Part shown: positions 24,688 through 34,997 of the stretch, piece after piece
Position numbering within the stretch: the first letter of the stretch is position 1
Layout of the letters: each line of letters starts with the position of its first letter
Source of the DNA: an uncultured Ruminococcus sp.
Lineage (GTDB): Bacteria > Bacillota > Clostridia > Lachnospirales > Lachnospiraceae
Direction of reading: 5' to 3'
Assembly: GCA_900544395.1 (NCBI GenBank)
Contig: UQVC01000007.1
Span: 1-64,000, forward strand
DNA: 64,000 nt
Program-made: the position numbers and the translations under genes
The notes under the pieces: generated by a model
Database searches by the model: none
What the model was told of the DNA's origin: nothing
Seen by the model: the letters and a program-made list of their open reading frames with translations, nothing else

Positions 24688-25344
24688 TTATTCCAAACCT
24701 CTTCCGGCAATCAGTTTATTGATCGGATTCCCTTTTGCAGAAAACCTCTCTTCATATTCTGTCATAATATTATTTTGATTCATTACTTCATGGTGATGCA
24801 AGTCATATGTGTAACTAAATACTTTCCATCCATACTCTTTGATCTGTTCCAGAGAAAAGTTGAACAGTTCTGTATTGTCTGTTTTAAATTCTACCGTGCC
24901 CTCTTCTGCAAGGATCTGATCGTAACGTGCCAGAAATTCTGTAGAAGTCAGTCTCCTTTTCGCATGACGCGCTTTTGGCCATGGATCCGAAAAATTCAGA
25001 TAAATACGTCCCACTTCACCCTTCGCAAATACTTCCGGCAATTCTTTTGCATCCATACAGACAAATCGAATATTTGTCAGATCTTTGAATTCCTCTGTAT
25101 CATATTTTTCCAGTGCTCTCAGTAATACGCTGGAATATCTCTCGATTCCAATAAAATTTATCTCCGGATACTGCTTTGCCATATTCAGCAAGAATCTTCC
25201 TTTTCCCATACCGATTTCAATATGGATCGAATTTTCATTTCCAAACACCTGTTTCCAGCATCCTTTTTGATCTTCCGGCCGTTTGATCGCTGCCTGATGA
25301 CCCTGTATCGTTCCTTCCGCACGCGGAATATTACGTAATCTCAT
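24688..25344 (-). CDS. trmB: tRNA (guanine-N7-)-methyltransferase TrmB
   Basis: A 218-residue class I methyltransferase that methylates G46 of tRNAs. The SAM-binding motif is EIGMGKGRFLLNMA, and the catalytic/tRNA-binding signature YLNFSDPWPKARHAKRRL is intact, as is the C-terminal TEYEERFSAKGNPIN typical of TrmB. Length matches the family. It is preceded by a strong terminator of the LRR gene upstream and so is transcribed on its own. Confidence 0.96.
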   Translation of the reverse strand: MRLRNIPRAEGTIQGHQAAIKRPEDQKGCWKQVFGNENSIHIEIGMGKGRFLLNMAKQYPEINFIGIERYSSVLLRALEKYDTEEFKDLTNIRFVCMDAKELPEVFAKGEVGRIYLNFSDPWPKARHAKRRLTSTEFLARYDQILAEEGTVEFKTDNTELFNFSLEQIKEYGWKVFSYTYDLHHHEVMNQNNIMTEYEERFSAKGNPINKLIAGRGLE

Positions 25345-25442
25345 CTCTTAATACTCCCTTCTGTTGTGATCCCCTGATTCTCCTTCTGTCAATAAACCAT
25401 GTATATTATAGCAGAAAATATCTGCCTAAACAAACAGAAAAA

Positions 25443-25486
25443 CCCGGATGAAGAATCACATCTGTTTTTCTTCATCCGGGTCCGTC
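25443..25486 (-). terminator. Terminator of the LRR surface protein gene
   Basis: A perfect 13-base stem, CCCGGATGAAGAA (25443-25455) with TTCTTCATCCGGG (25468-25480), flanked by TTTTT on the minus strand. Confidence 0.85.
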
Positions 25487-25533
25487 TTAAACTTTCACTT
25501 CCATATCAGGGATCTGTATCATTCTGATCTGTA

Positions 25534-28500
25534 TTATTCACTAACCAGATAGAATGTGACGGAAGTCGTCTCACCATATGTCAGTGTCCGGGATCCTGTT
25601 TCTCCCTCTGCCGGCACATAGCCCTCCAGGTCAAGCCCTGTCATAGACACTTCAAACTCAAACGTTCCTTCTTCTGTTCCGGTGTGTGTCCAGGTTCCCG
25701 TACGCACTCCGTTATCCAGGAATACGGTATAGTTTACTGTTGTTGTACGTTCTTCCGGTGTCTCCGCTTCCAGTACTTTCACATACACATCAAATGTGCT
25801 GCTGTTTCCTGCGGCATCGTATGCGTAGAAACGGACTTTGTAGGTTCCCGGTGTTTGGGAAGTAAACGGTTTATAACCGTCCAGTCCATGCTCCAGTCCC
25901 CATTTGTCTACTTTAAATTCTGCATGTCCGGAATTGTCGGTTACCCATCCCGGTTTTGTAAACATTTCAACCAGTTCTTTTTCTGTGTACTCTTCGCCTT
26001 CATTGACCGGGATTTCTCTCTTGTATCCATTTGCTGCTTCGATGGCTTTGTAATCGATCACCGGAGCTGTTTTATCATAGTAGAATGTAATGGATTTCTC
26101 ATTTCCGGCTTTGTCTACAACCACTGCTGTATTCTCGCCTTCTACTACTCCAAGCGCTTTGATATCTGTGAGCTTTTCGTCCTTGGCATTGACCATTGTT
26201 TTCACGCCATTGACCGTCACATAACGAACACCTTTGGCATCCTGTACTGCGATTGCTGTGATCTCACGATAATGTTCCCCGTTTCCTGTTCCTTCCACGC
26301 GGATATCTGGAGCCTGCTTGTCAATGTGTTTTACCACATATTCCACTTCTGCCTGCTGATTATCTGCAGAGGTTACCGTCACTTGATACGTTCCATTTTC
26401 ACTGTGTACTTTTGTCAGTTCTGTCTCTGATACACGAGTCCATCCTTCGATATCATTGATGGCTTTATTTGCAGTCAATGTCACGGTTACATCTTCATTG
26501 GTCCATTTTGCTCCGCCATGTCCGTCATCATTCGAACAAGATGCAGTCACTTTCAGATCTGCTACCGGATCACTCCACTGTGCATACAGTGTCATATCCT
26601 CTGTTACAACTGTATTCGCATCTACTGCTGTGCCGCTTCCGTCTTCTGCTGTATTCCAGCCGCTTAAGATCTTGCCTTCATTCTCAAATGTAGTTGGGAA
26701 TCTGCCTTCTGTAATTGCTGTTCCTGTTACAACATATGCGTACATAGAGCTATCCGCTGTACCATTGTTTGGCTTAAATGTGATAAATCTCTGTGCATTA
26801 TCTTTTACATTCAGATTGTTCCACTTCATGTCTCCGGTGCTCCAGAATGGTTTGCTTAAATCTAAGCTTGGCAGATAATTCTGAAGTGCTCCATCCGGTA
26901 CTGTAATCTGACCTTTTCCGAATGCGCCTTTAGCCTCTGGTGGTGTCGCTGTCAAAATCGTGATATTTAAGTCATCTGAAACATCTTCAAATGCTTTAGA
27001 ACCAATGCTTGTAATCGTTGCCGGAAGTGTAAATTCTGCAACTGCCGTACCATAGAATGCTTCGCTTCCAATCGTCTCTACTTTTGGCATATCTACTGTT
27101 TCCAGTTCATCTGCACCACGGAATGCACTGGTTCCAATTGTGGTTACCTCTGGTAAGGCAATCGTTTCCAAATTCGTAGATAAAAATGCAGAAGACTGAA
27201 TATTTGTTACATTCGGAATATTCACAGATAACAAATTATTTGTATCTTTGAACGCTTTCTCTCCAATCTCTGTAAATCCTGCCAATGAAACGCTTTCCAG
27301 TTTGGATTTTTCAAATAACCCTGCCGGCAGAACTGTTGTGGATTCTCCCGTTTCGTTAACCAGAGTCAGGTCTCCATCCAGATTCATCTCTAATGTTTCC
27401 AGATATCTCAAACCTTTCAGTGTTTCCAGATCTTCCGGTGTTACCTTTCCGGAATCGATGGTCAGGTTTTCTACTCTGTCTACTCCTGCTTTTTCAATCA
27501 CTTTCGCAAGATTTTCTGCACCAATCGCTTCTCCACCATTGACAGTTGCCGTGATGTTGACTTCTTCGGCTTTCTCTCCGATGACTGGATAAACTCTTGT
27601 TTCTTCTGTTATAGCATACCCTGCCGTAATCATGTCGCCAGAACCATCTTCCTTTGTATTCCAGCCTTTAAATTCCTGACCTGGTTCCAGTTTTCCGTTA
27701 TATTCTGCTATCTGCTCTTCTCCAACTGTACCACCTTCTGGGATATATGCATACTGATTATGCACATTATTTCCTGTTCCCGGATAATAATACTCAATCA
27801 CATTAGATCCTTGTTCTCTCAAATACAAATTATTCCAAAGGATATCACTCTTTGTTACTACTTTTGTAACATCTGCACCTCCTACCTGTGCGGCATATGC
27901 TGCAAGTGAACCAGCAGGAACTGTTACAGTTGCCATCTGATAAAGTTCAGATCCTGATGTTACTCCCTTGAACGCGCCGCTGGCAACTTCCGGTGGATTT
28001 GCTGCCAAAATTGTTATCTTCGCACCTTCTTTATTTCCAGAGTAACAAACACCAAACTTAATATTTGCAATTTTCTGAATCGTAGCAGGAAGTGTTAATT
28101 TCTCTAAAGCATCTGTCTGATAGAAAGAACTTTCTCCTAATTCCACTACGCTTTCCAATGTCAGACTGTGAAGCTTTCTGCATTTATAAAAAGCGTTGCT
28201 TCCGATAGTGGTTGCTTTTGGCAAACTCAGAGTTTCCAATGAACCAAAACTATCAAACGCGCCGTTTCCTACAGTCACAACATCCGGCAAATTAATTGTA
28301 GTAGCTTTTGTCTTGACTCCATATTTCTTAATTTCCGTAATTCCTCCAAGAGTTAATGTCTGCACATCTCCAGGGAATACTAATTTTATCTTTTCACCAT
28401 CTAATACAGTTGTCGGATTTCCTTCTTTGTCTAATAACTGAGCTTCTTTTTTCAGTTCAAATGTTTCAAGATTAGACAACGTTTCGATGAATGTCTGATC

Positions 28501-31356
28501 GTCTGCTGTTACTTTTCCGGATTCTACTGTCAAAGATGTTACTGAATCTACTGTTTCACTTGCTTTTTCAATCACTTTCTCAAGACTTTCTGCCCCAAGT
28601 ACTTCTCCGCCATTAACAGTTGCAGTAACATTGATTTCCTCAGCTTTTTCTTCGATTACCGGAGAAACAGTCATGTCGTTTGATACCACTGTTTCTGCTG
28701 TAAGCATCTCGCCAGTCTCTTTTATCTTCCAGCCTTTGAATTCTTCGTTTTCTTTCAAATTCTTTTCATCATCTTTATGGAGTGCTGCCATTTTCTCTGC
28801 CGAGATTGTTTCTCCTGTAGTCACATATGCATACTGATCTGCCCATGTACCACATTTTGCCTTATATTCAATCAAAGACGATCCTTCTTCTCTCAAGTAT
28901 AAATTTCGCCAATAGATATCCTGTCTTTTCAGAACTTTTGCTGCATCTGCTGATGGATTTACCTGCGCTACATATGCGGCTAATGCACCATTTGGTACAG
29001 TCACTGTAGAAATCCTTGAGATACTACCCACTTCATCAAACGCTCTTCTATCTACTGTCGGAGGGGTTGATGCTAAAATTTTAATTTTAACCCCACTCTT
29101 CTTAAATCCACCTATTCCAAACTCAATATTCTCAATTGTTTTAATTGTTTCCGGAAGTGTGAGCTCTTTAAGAGCATCTGTATACTTAAAGGAACTTTCT
29201 CCCAATGTCTCTACTGCATTCATAGTAAGAGTTTCCAAACGTTTACATCCATTAAATGCATTAGAACCAATAGTCTTTGCACTGGATAAATCCAATGTAT
29301 CTACCCACTCGCCTAAACAAAATGCTCTCTCTCCTACTGTAATGACATCTGGCATATTGATTGTTTCTATAGAAGCATAGCCTTTTAATCCCTCATAGTA
29401 AATCTCTGTAATTCCACCAAGAGTCAGCGTTCTCATCGTTGCCTTACTACTTCCTGAAGGTTTCCCTGCAAACTCAATAACAGCAGTGTCTTTGCTCAAT
29501 ACAGTAGTAGGATTTCCATCTTTTCCTATCAACTGTAAATTCTCTCCGACATTCATTTCAAATGTTTCCATTCTCGGAATTGTCTTCAGATAAGCCAGAT
29601 CTTCCTGTGTTACTTTTCCGGAATTGATGGTTACTGAATCAATATCCTCTAATGCCACACCAGAAGCTGCAACTGCTTTTTCCAGACTTGCACCATCAAC
29701 AGCTGTTCCGTTGATCGTTGCATTAATATTGACTTCTTCCTGTGGTTCTGAAAGTTTAATTCCATACCATGTATTGGTTTCCGCATTATATCCAGGACTT
29801 GCTTTGTACGCATCTAAAGCACCTTCTGGAATAACGAGTTTCAAATTGTCTACAACACCGGTAGCAAATTCTAATCCTTTACTTGAAATACGAACCTGCG
29901 GAGGCGTTGCTCCAAGTTCAAGTTCTGTCAATGCTGTCAACTTAGAAAATGCGTCATTCGCCAGTGTGGTCGCCGATGGAAGACTTACTTTTGTTATTAC
30001 TGTATTTTTCATTGTGCCAAATAAAGGTGCTCCTACTTCTTTCAAAGATGGCAAACTCAGTTCTGGCAACTTATTTACACGATTCAATGCATTTTCATGC
30101 ATAGATTCCAATCCCGGAGCTACAAAGCTTGTGAGTTCCTTACAATAAGCAAAAGCCTGTGATTCTAACCCTTTTACATTTTTTCCAAGATATACGGTAT
30201 TAAGCGCATATCCACTTGTATTCTTATAAAATGCATTTACTGGAATTTTATTTCCGGCAAGACCTCGTAAAACAACATCATCACCGATACTAAATTCTTT
30301 CAATGTATACTGAATACGATTGAACTTTTTCAGGAAATCAAAGTCCTCTTCTCGAATAACGCCACTTTCAAACTTCACACTGGTGAGTTCTGTCAGCCCA
30401 GCCTTTGTTACAGCTTCTTCCAAACTGTTCGCCGTATACTTGGTTCCATTTAGATTAATTGTACACTCTGTTTCTACTTTCTCGACTGTAATATCTACAT
30501 AATTATTATAAGTCGTATCACCTACTCTGAATTCAACAACTGCACTTTCCGTACCTTCACCAACAGCTGTTACAAGACCGTTTTCATCTACCTTTAATAC
30601 ATCATTGTCTGTAACACTCCATTTCACTTCACCGCCGACTTCCTGTGCTTCTGATGTCAATTCATATTTCAGCTGCTGTGTTTCTCCCTCTTTCATTGTA
30701 GTCTTTTCTGAGACTACTTTGATTGGATCTACAAGTGTGATATCTTTGATTGCTTTATAAACATTGATTTCTCCGGCAGATGCAAATTTATCACCGGTTG
30801 CATAAACATCCGAAATAGTTACTTTCAAGCTTTTCGCTTTTACTGGCTCAAAGTCAATATTTGTAGTTTCTCCTTTTGCTGTTTCTGGCAGCTCTTTTTC
30901 ACATACAGTTTTCCATGTTGTTCCATCTTCTGTAGCTTCTACTTTGATATTTTTCCATGTTCCTGTCGCGCCATCCGATTTGCGTGTATAGGAAATCCTT
31001 CCCACGTCATATGTATCTCCTAAATCCCACTGGATCCAATGTGGAATTTCATGTCCTGAATACGTATAATGTGTATGCCATGCTGTAGAGTTATTTCCAT
31101 CAAATGCCAATTTGGCAGGTCCTTCGTTCCACTGTTCCGGCGTATTCTCAGAACTTGCCTGTACACTCTCCTTCATCGGAGCCTGATCCAGCTTCTCATA
31201 CTTCCAGGAAACTGCTTTCGCGTTTTCCCCATCTGACAATTCCGGCAGAATCATCGGTGTATGTGCGGTATCCGCTGCATAAACCGGCGGAACAGATGTA
31301 ACTGTCACTGCCAGTGTCATCGCTAATGCCAGACTTTTCTTTCCTTTCTTCTTCAT
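25534..31356 (-). CDS. Giant secreted BspA-like leucine-rich repeat protein (1940 aa)
   Basis: Layout read from the sequence: signal peptide (residues 1-27, cleavage near VYA-AD); F5/8-type discoidin domain (about 60-205, sugar binding); bacterial Ig-like BIG2 domain (about 210-295); four blocks of BspA-type LRR_5 repeats, each begun by a TING/TVNGG-type lead-in with a GKVT(P/Q/A) phrase, starting near 295, 540, 905 and 1265; InlB-type Listeria-Bacteroides repeats, seen after blocks two and three and again near 1520-1600 (GWNTAEDGSGT); then Ig-like domains with HIDKQAPDI and YDKTAPVIDY. There is no LPXTG motif, hydrophobic tail or choline/SLH repeat at the end (FYLVSE), so it is probably released or held by its repeats. 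AAGGAGG precedes the start. Role likely host or glycan adhesion. Confidence 0.9.
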   Translation of the reverse strand: MKKKGKKSLALAMTLAVTVTSVPPVYAADTAHTPMILPELSDGENAKAVSWKYEKLDQAPMKESVQASSENTPEQWNEGPAKLAFDGNNSTAWHTHYTYSGHEIPHWIQWDLGDTYDVGRISYTRKSDGATGTWKNIKVEATEDGTTWKTVCEKELPETAKGETTNIDFEPVKAKSLKVTISDVYATGDKFASAGEINVYKAIKDITLVDPIKVVSEKTTMKEGETQQLKYELTSEAQEVGGEVKWSVTDNDVLKVDENGLVTAVGEGTESAVVEFRVGDTTYNNYVDITVEKVETECTINLNGTKYTANSLEEAVTKAGLTELTSVKFESGVIREEDFDFLKKFNRIQYTLKEFSIGDDVVLRGLAGNKIPVNAFYKNTSGYALNTVYLGKNVKGLESQAFAYCKELTSFVAPGLESMHENALNRVNKLPELSLPSLKEVGAPLFGTMKNTVITKVSLPSATTLANDAFSKLTALTELELGATPPQVRISSKGLEFATGVVDNLKLVIPEGALDAYKASPGYNAETNTWYGIKLSEPQEEVNINATINGTAVDGASLEKAVAASGVALEDIDSVTINSGKVTQEDLAYLKTIPRMETFEMNVGENLQLIGKDGNPTTVLSKDTAVIEFAGKPSGSSKATMRTLTLGGITEIYYEGLKGYASIETINMPDVITVGERAFCLGEWVDTLDLSSAKTIGSNAFNGCKRLETLTMNAVETLGESSFKYTDALKELTLPETIKTIENIEFGIGGFKKSGVKIKILASTPPTVDRRAFDEVGSISRISTVTVPNGALAAYVAQVNPSADAAKVLKRQDIYWRNLYLREEGSSLIEYKAKCGTWADQYAYVTTGETISAEKMAALHKDDEKNLKENEEFKGWKIKETGEMLTAETVVSNDMTVSPVIEEKAEEINVTATVNGGEVLGAESLEKVIEKASETVDSVTSLTVESGKVTADDQTFIETLSNLETFELKKEAQLLDKEGNPTTVLDGEKIKLVFPGDVQTLTLGGITEIKKYGVKTKATTINLPDVVTVGNGAFDSFGSLETLSLPKATTIGSNAFYKCRKLHSLTLESVVELGESSFYQTDALEKLTLPATIQKIANIKFGVCYSGNKEGAKITILAANPPEVASGAFKGVTSGSELYQMATVTVPAGSLAAYAAQVGGADVTKVVTKSDILWNNLYLREQGSNVIEYYYPGTGNNVHNQYAYIPEGGTVGEEQIAEYNGKLEPGQEFKGWNTKEDGSGDMITAGYAITEETRVYPVIGEKAEEVNITATVNGGEAIGAENLAKVIEKAGVDRVENLTIDSGKVTPEDLETLKGLRYLETLEMNLDGDLTLVNETGESTTVLPAGLFEKSKLESVSLAGFTEIGEKAFKDTNNLLSVNIPNVTNIQSSAFLSTNLETIALPEVTTIGTSAFRGADELETVDMPKVETIGSEAFYGTAVAEFTLPATITSIGSKAFEDVSDDLNITILTATPPEAKGAFGKGQITVPDGALQNYLPSLDLSKPFWSTGDMKWNNLNVKDNAQRFITFKPNNGTADSSMYAYVVTGTAITEGRFPTTFENEGKILSGWNTAEDGSGTAVDANTVVTEDMTLYAQWSDPVADLKVTASCSNDDGHGGAKWTNEDVTVTLTANKAINDIEGWTRVSETELTKVHSENGTYQVTVTSADNQQAEVEYVVKHIDKQAPDIRVEGTGNGEHYREITAIAVQDAKGVRYVTVNGVKTMVNAKDEKLTDIKALGVVEGENTAVVVDKAGNEKSITFYYDKTAPVIDYKAIEAANGYKREIPVNEGEEYTEKELVEMFTKPGWVTDNSGHAEFKVDKWGLEHGLDGYKPFTSQTPGTYKVRFYAYDAAGNSSTFDVYVKVLEAETPEERTTTVNYTVFLDNGVRTGTWTHTGTEEGTFEFEVSMTGLDLEGYVPAEGETGSRTLTYGETTSVTFYLVSE

Positions 31357-31600
31357 GTTTGTCCTCCTTTTATTACCCCAAATTTATGAATTCTGGGCGC
31401 ACAGTCCCAGTAACCCATATATTTAGTCTTATTATACAATTACCCCACCCCTGATTTATATCGTTTTCTTGTCATTTTTATACAAAATATTGCTATTATC
31501 CATTGATTTTCTATCACTTCATCCAACTCTGTACCAATACTTCTCCCCCTATGATTCGATCCCGCCATTGGATTTTCAGAAAAAGTGAAAAATAATCGAC
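31357..31600. other. Divergent intergenic region, LRR gene and V-ATPase operon
   Basis: It contains a TATAAT for the minus strand near 31429-31435 without a good -35, and a small hairpin (CTGGG/CCCAG, about 31394-31411) in the LRR gene leader. No credible gene is present. Confidence 0.45.
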
Positions 31601-31607
31601 ACAGTGA

Positions 31608-31635
31608 TTGTTTTTTCAGAGAAAAGGTGTATAAT
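31608..31635 (+). promoter_or_regulatory. Likely promoter of the V-ATPase operon
   Basis: TTGTTT (31608-31613) and TATAAT (31630-31635) with a 16-base spacer, about 38 bases upstream of the first ATPase gene. AAAGGGGG precedes that gene's start codon. Confidence 0.55.
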
Positions 31636-31673
31636 AAGGATATTATATATTCTGACGAAAAAGGGGGCTTTTC

Positions 31674-31985
31674 ATGGAGTCTATTATCAACAAATTGACG
31701 GAAATAGAGACAGCTGCTTCTGCGATCGTAGAGCATGCCGAATCCCAGAAATCCGTTCTGGATCAGGAATATGAAGAAAAACGAAAGCAATTTGATCTGG
31801 ATCTGGAAGCAGAGACAGAAGCACATCTTCAAAAGATCCGGGCAGAACTGGAATCCGGTACACAGACACTTTTGGATCAGCAGGCAGCGTCCAATGACAC
31901 ATCCATTTTGGAACTGCAAAAGGAATATGAGACCTGGCATACCTTTTATGCACAGGAAATCCTAAAACATATTACCGAGGTGTAA
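31674..31985 (+). CDS. ntpF: V/A-type ATPase peripheral stalk subunit G/H (NtpF-like)
   Basis: A 103-residue, almost wholly helical, charged protein (coiled coil from about residue 5 to 75, rich in Glu, Gln, Lys). It pairs with subunit E to form the peripheral stalk that holds the catalytic head against the membrane motor. Homology is weak at sequence level, as usual for this subunit; the assignment rests on size, coiled-coil nature and first position in the operon. Confidence 0.78.
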   Translation: MESIINKLTEIETAASAIVEHAESQKSVLDQEYEEKRKQFDLDLEAETEAHLQKIRAELESGTQTLLDQQAASNDTSILELQKEYETWHTFYAQEILKHITEV

Positions 31986-31989
31986 CATT

Positions 31990-33036
31990 ATGGGAAATTT
32001 ACTTGCATACAGCGGAATTGTCACCAAACTGCGCGCCATGGAAGCCAAACTTCTCACCCAGGAACAATTCGAAGAGATTGCCTCTCTTGGCAGTGTCACA
32101 GAACTGGTTTCCTATTTAAACGCAAATTCTTCTTACCGATATGTCCTGCAGGACATGGACGAAACCATGCTGCACCGTGGAAATATCGAGAAGGTGCTGA
32201 TACTTTCGCTCTATCATGATTACACAAAGATTTATCGTTTCTGCGGACCAAAGGAACGAAAATTTTTAAAGCTTTATCTGAAGCGATATGAAGTGGATCT
32301 GATCAATTATTGTCTGCGGATCGTCATCAATCACTATCAGGAGCCATTTGACCTCAATCATAAGAAACCGTTTTTTGACAAGTATTCTCAGATTTCTATC
32401 GAAAAACTGATCATGTCCCGTACAACGGACCAACTGGTGGAGGCATTGAAAGATACCGAATATTACGAACCGCTGAAAAACCTGAAAGAAGGGCCTTCGG
32501 TCACGCTATTCGACTACGATCTGGCATTGAACCTTTACTACTTCACGTCCATGTGGCGGGAGCGCAAAAAGTTCTTAAAAAAGAAAGAACTGGAGCTTTT
32601 CACCAGAGACTGTGGTTCCAAGATCGACCTTCTGAATATTCAGTGGATCTACCGCGCCAAGAAGCATTTTCATCTTCCGGCCGCTGACATCTACTCCCTT
32701 CTGATTCCTATCCATTATCGGGTATCTCTGGAGAAGATCAAGGCAATGGTGGAAGCATCCACCCCGGAAGAACTGCTGACAATCCTGCAGCAAACTTCTT
32801 ACGCAAGGCATTATGATTTTGAGCAGCACCTGACCACAGAAAAGATGTACGCAGACTGCCTGTCCCGCCTGTATACCGCAGACCGGAGACAGAATCCATA
32901 CTCCATTGCTTCGATCAATATGTATTTATTCCTCAAAGAAGAGGAACTGCGAAAACTGACCACCGCTATGGAATGCATCCGTTACGGATTAAATCCAGGC
33001 GAAACTTTAGGATATGTTGGAGGAAAGACATCATGA
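31990..33036 (+). CDS. ntpC: V/A-type ATPase subunit C
   Basis: A 348-residue helical protein of the AC39/V-ATPase C (d) family, which forms the funnel connecting the central shaft to the membrane ring. Features include the start GNLLAYSGIVTKLRAMEAKLL, three similar helical repeats, and a late NPYSIASINMYLFLKEEELRKLT segment typical of the family. It begins four bases after the G/H gene, and its stop overlaps the start of subunit I (ATGA). Confidence 0.9.
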   Translation: MGNLLAYSGIVTKLRAMEAKLLTQEQFEEIASLGSVTELVSYLNANSSYRYVLQDMDETMLHRGNIEKVLILSLYHDYTKIYRFCGPKERKFLKLYLKRYEVDLINYCLRIVINHYQEPFDLNHKKPFFDKYSQISIEKLIMSRTTDQLVEALKDTEYYEPLKNLKEGPSVTLFDYDLALNLYYFTSMWRERKKFLKKKELELFTRDCGSKIDLLNIQWIYRAKKHFHLPAADIYSLLIPIHYRVSLEKIKAMVEASTPEELLTILQQTSYARHYDFEQHLTTEKMYADCLSRLYTADRRQNPYSIASINMYLFLKEEELRKLTTAMECIRYGLNPGETLGYVGGKTS

Positions 33037-34982
33037 TTGTAAAAATGAAATTTATCAATATCTCCGGTCCGAGAAACGACATCGACCGGGTGACCGACCT
33101 CTATCTGTCCAGATATGAAATCCAGCTTGAATCCGCACTGTCTGAGCTGAAGACCGTAGACAATTTAAGACCCTTTGTGGAACTCAATCCCTATCGGGAT
33201 GCCTTGAAAAAAGCAGAGGAATTTACGGATTATCTGGAAAATGCAGAGGAGATCACTCCCGATGGCTCTCTCGGTCTGGACGATATTTTTGAACTGATCC
33301 GCACAACAAACGAGACCTATTTAACGATCCAGAGCAAAAAAGAAAAGCTCCGAAAAAAAATCGAAGCACTGGAACAAAAGCAAAAACTGATCGAACCGTT
33401 CCGTCCTCTGGATGGGGAACTGAACCGGATCCTGCACTACAAATACATCGCCTACCGTTTCGGACGAATTCCTTCCGAACAATACGGACGGCTGGAAAAA
33501 TATCTGATCGACGATCTGGATGCCATCTTTGTCAAAGGAGAACAGGATGAAAGTTATCTCTACGGCGCTTACTTTGTTTCCCCGGGGGAAGCACAGAAAG
33601 TCGATGCCGTCTTTCGTTCTCTGCATTTTGAAAAGATCACCATTCCGGATGAATACACCGGAACACCGGCTGACGCTTACCAGAAATTAAACCGTGAGAT
33701 TTCCGGTATTTCCCGACAGATTGAAGATCTGAATCAGGAAGCCGCCGAAATGCTTGTTAAAAAAGCGCCACAAATTGTTGCTTCCAGGCAGCGTCTGGAA
33801 GAACTGGCACACAATTTTGATGTGCGCAAGATGGCTGCCCGCATGGAGGATCAGCAGGAAGATTACTATATTTTATGTGGATGGATGTCCGAAGACGATG
33901 TAGCACGTTTCACAGAAGAAGTCAAAGATGACGACAAAGTTTTTGTGGTTGTAGAAGAAGACCGGAACAGCTACTTTGGAGAACCTCCGGTCAAACTGCA
34001 GAACCCGAAGCTGTTCAAACCATTTGAAATGTTCATCGGCATGTACGGACTTCCTTCTCATAACGAGATCGATCCAACCATTTTTGTTGCCGTCACCTAC
34101 TCCTTTATTTTCGGAGTCATGTTCGGTGATGTAGGGCAAGGTCTTCTGCTTTTGATCGGCGGCTTTTTGATCTATCACTTTAAGAAAAAACCGCTTGCCG
34201 GGATCATTGCCTGTGCCGGTGTATTTTCTACCATCTTCGGATTTATGTTCGGAAGTATTTTCGGATTTGAAGATATCATCGAACCGCTTTGGCTGCGGCC
34301 CATCGATCATATGACCACGCTGCCATTTATCGGAAAGCTGAACACCGTCTTTATCGTGTCCGTTGCATTTGGTATGGGACTGATCCTCCTTGCCATGATC
34401 CTGCATATCGTCAATGCACTTCGTTCCCACGATGTGGAAAACGCATGGTTTGATGCAAACGGAGTCGCCGGACTGGTATTCTACGCATCCGCAGTCACTA
34501 CGATCGTACTCTTTATGACAGGACATAAGACTCCGGCAGGAATCGTCCTGGCAGTGATGTTCGGCATTCCGCTGCTGCTCATCCTGTTCAAAGAGCCTTT
34601 GACGCGAAAGATTGAAAAACGGGCAGACAAAATGGAAGAAGGAAAAGCCATGTTCCTGGTTCAGGGATTTTTCGAGATCTTTGAAACCCTGCTGAGTTAC
34701 TTTTCCAACACTCTTTCCTTTGTCCGAATCGGCGCTTTCGCCGTCAGCCACGCTGCCATGATGGAAGTAGTGCTGATGCTTGCCGGAGCTGAATCCGGTT
34801 CCCCGAACTGGATCATCGTTGTCCTTGGCAACCTGTTCGTATGCGGTATGGAAGGACTCATTGTCGGAATCCAGGTACTTCGTCTGGAATACTATGAAAT
34901 GTTCAGCCGTTTCTACAAAGGAAGCGGAAGGGCTTTTGACCCATATACCAAAACTCAAACTACAAAAAAGAAACGTTCTTAA
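33033..34982 (+). CDS. ntpI: V/A-type ATPase subunit I (subunit a)
   Basis: A 649-residue membrane stator. The cytosolic half (about 1-330) is coiled-coil (residues 80-125) and globular; the C-terminal half has about eight membrane helices. The conserved Arg needed for ion passage is in the SNTLSFVRIGAFAVSHAAMM helix. The start is the ATG at 33033, nine bases after GGAGG and overlapping the subunit C stop; an in-frame earlier ATG lies inside the C gene without a site. Confidence 0.95.
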   Translation: MIVKMKFINISGPRNDIDRVTDLYLSRYEIQLESALSELKTVDNLRPFVELNPYRDALKKAEEFTDYLENAEEITPDGSLGLDDIFELIRTTNETYLTIQSKKEKLRKKIEALEQKQKLIEPFRPLDGELNRILHYKYIAYRFGRIPSEQYGRLEKYLIDDLDAIFVKGEQDESYLYGAYFVSPGEAQKVDAVFRSLHFEKITIPDEYTGTPADAYQKLNREISGISRQIEDLNQEAAEMLVKKAPQIVASRQRLEELAHNFDVRKMAARMEDQQEDYYILCGWMSEDDVARFTEEVKDDDKVFVVVEEDRNSYFGEPPVKLQNPKLFKPFEMFIGMYGLPSHNEIDPTIFVAVTYSFIFGVMFGDVGQGLLLLIGGFLIYHFKKKPLAGIIACAGVFSTIFGFMFGSIFGFEDIIEPLWLRPIDHMTTLPFIGKLNTVFIVSVAFGMGLILLAMILHIVNALRSHDVENAWFDANGVAGLVFYASAVTTIVLFMTGHKTPAGIVLAVMFGIPLLLILFKEPLTRKIEKRADKMEEGKAMFLVQGFFEIFETLLSYFSNTLSFVRIGAFAVSHAAMMEVVLMLAGAESGSPNWIIVVLGNLFVCGMEGLIVGIQVLRLEYYEMFSRFYKGSGRAFDPYTKTQTTKKKRS

Positions 34983-34997
34983 AGGAGGATTTCAATT

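Noticed and set aside
24477..24710. 77-codon minus-strand frame between the thioredoxin-like gene and trmB
   Set aside because: It overlaps the end of trmB, has no ribosome site and its composition (scattered Trp, Cys, Arg) is that of an out-of-frame reading.
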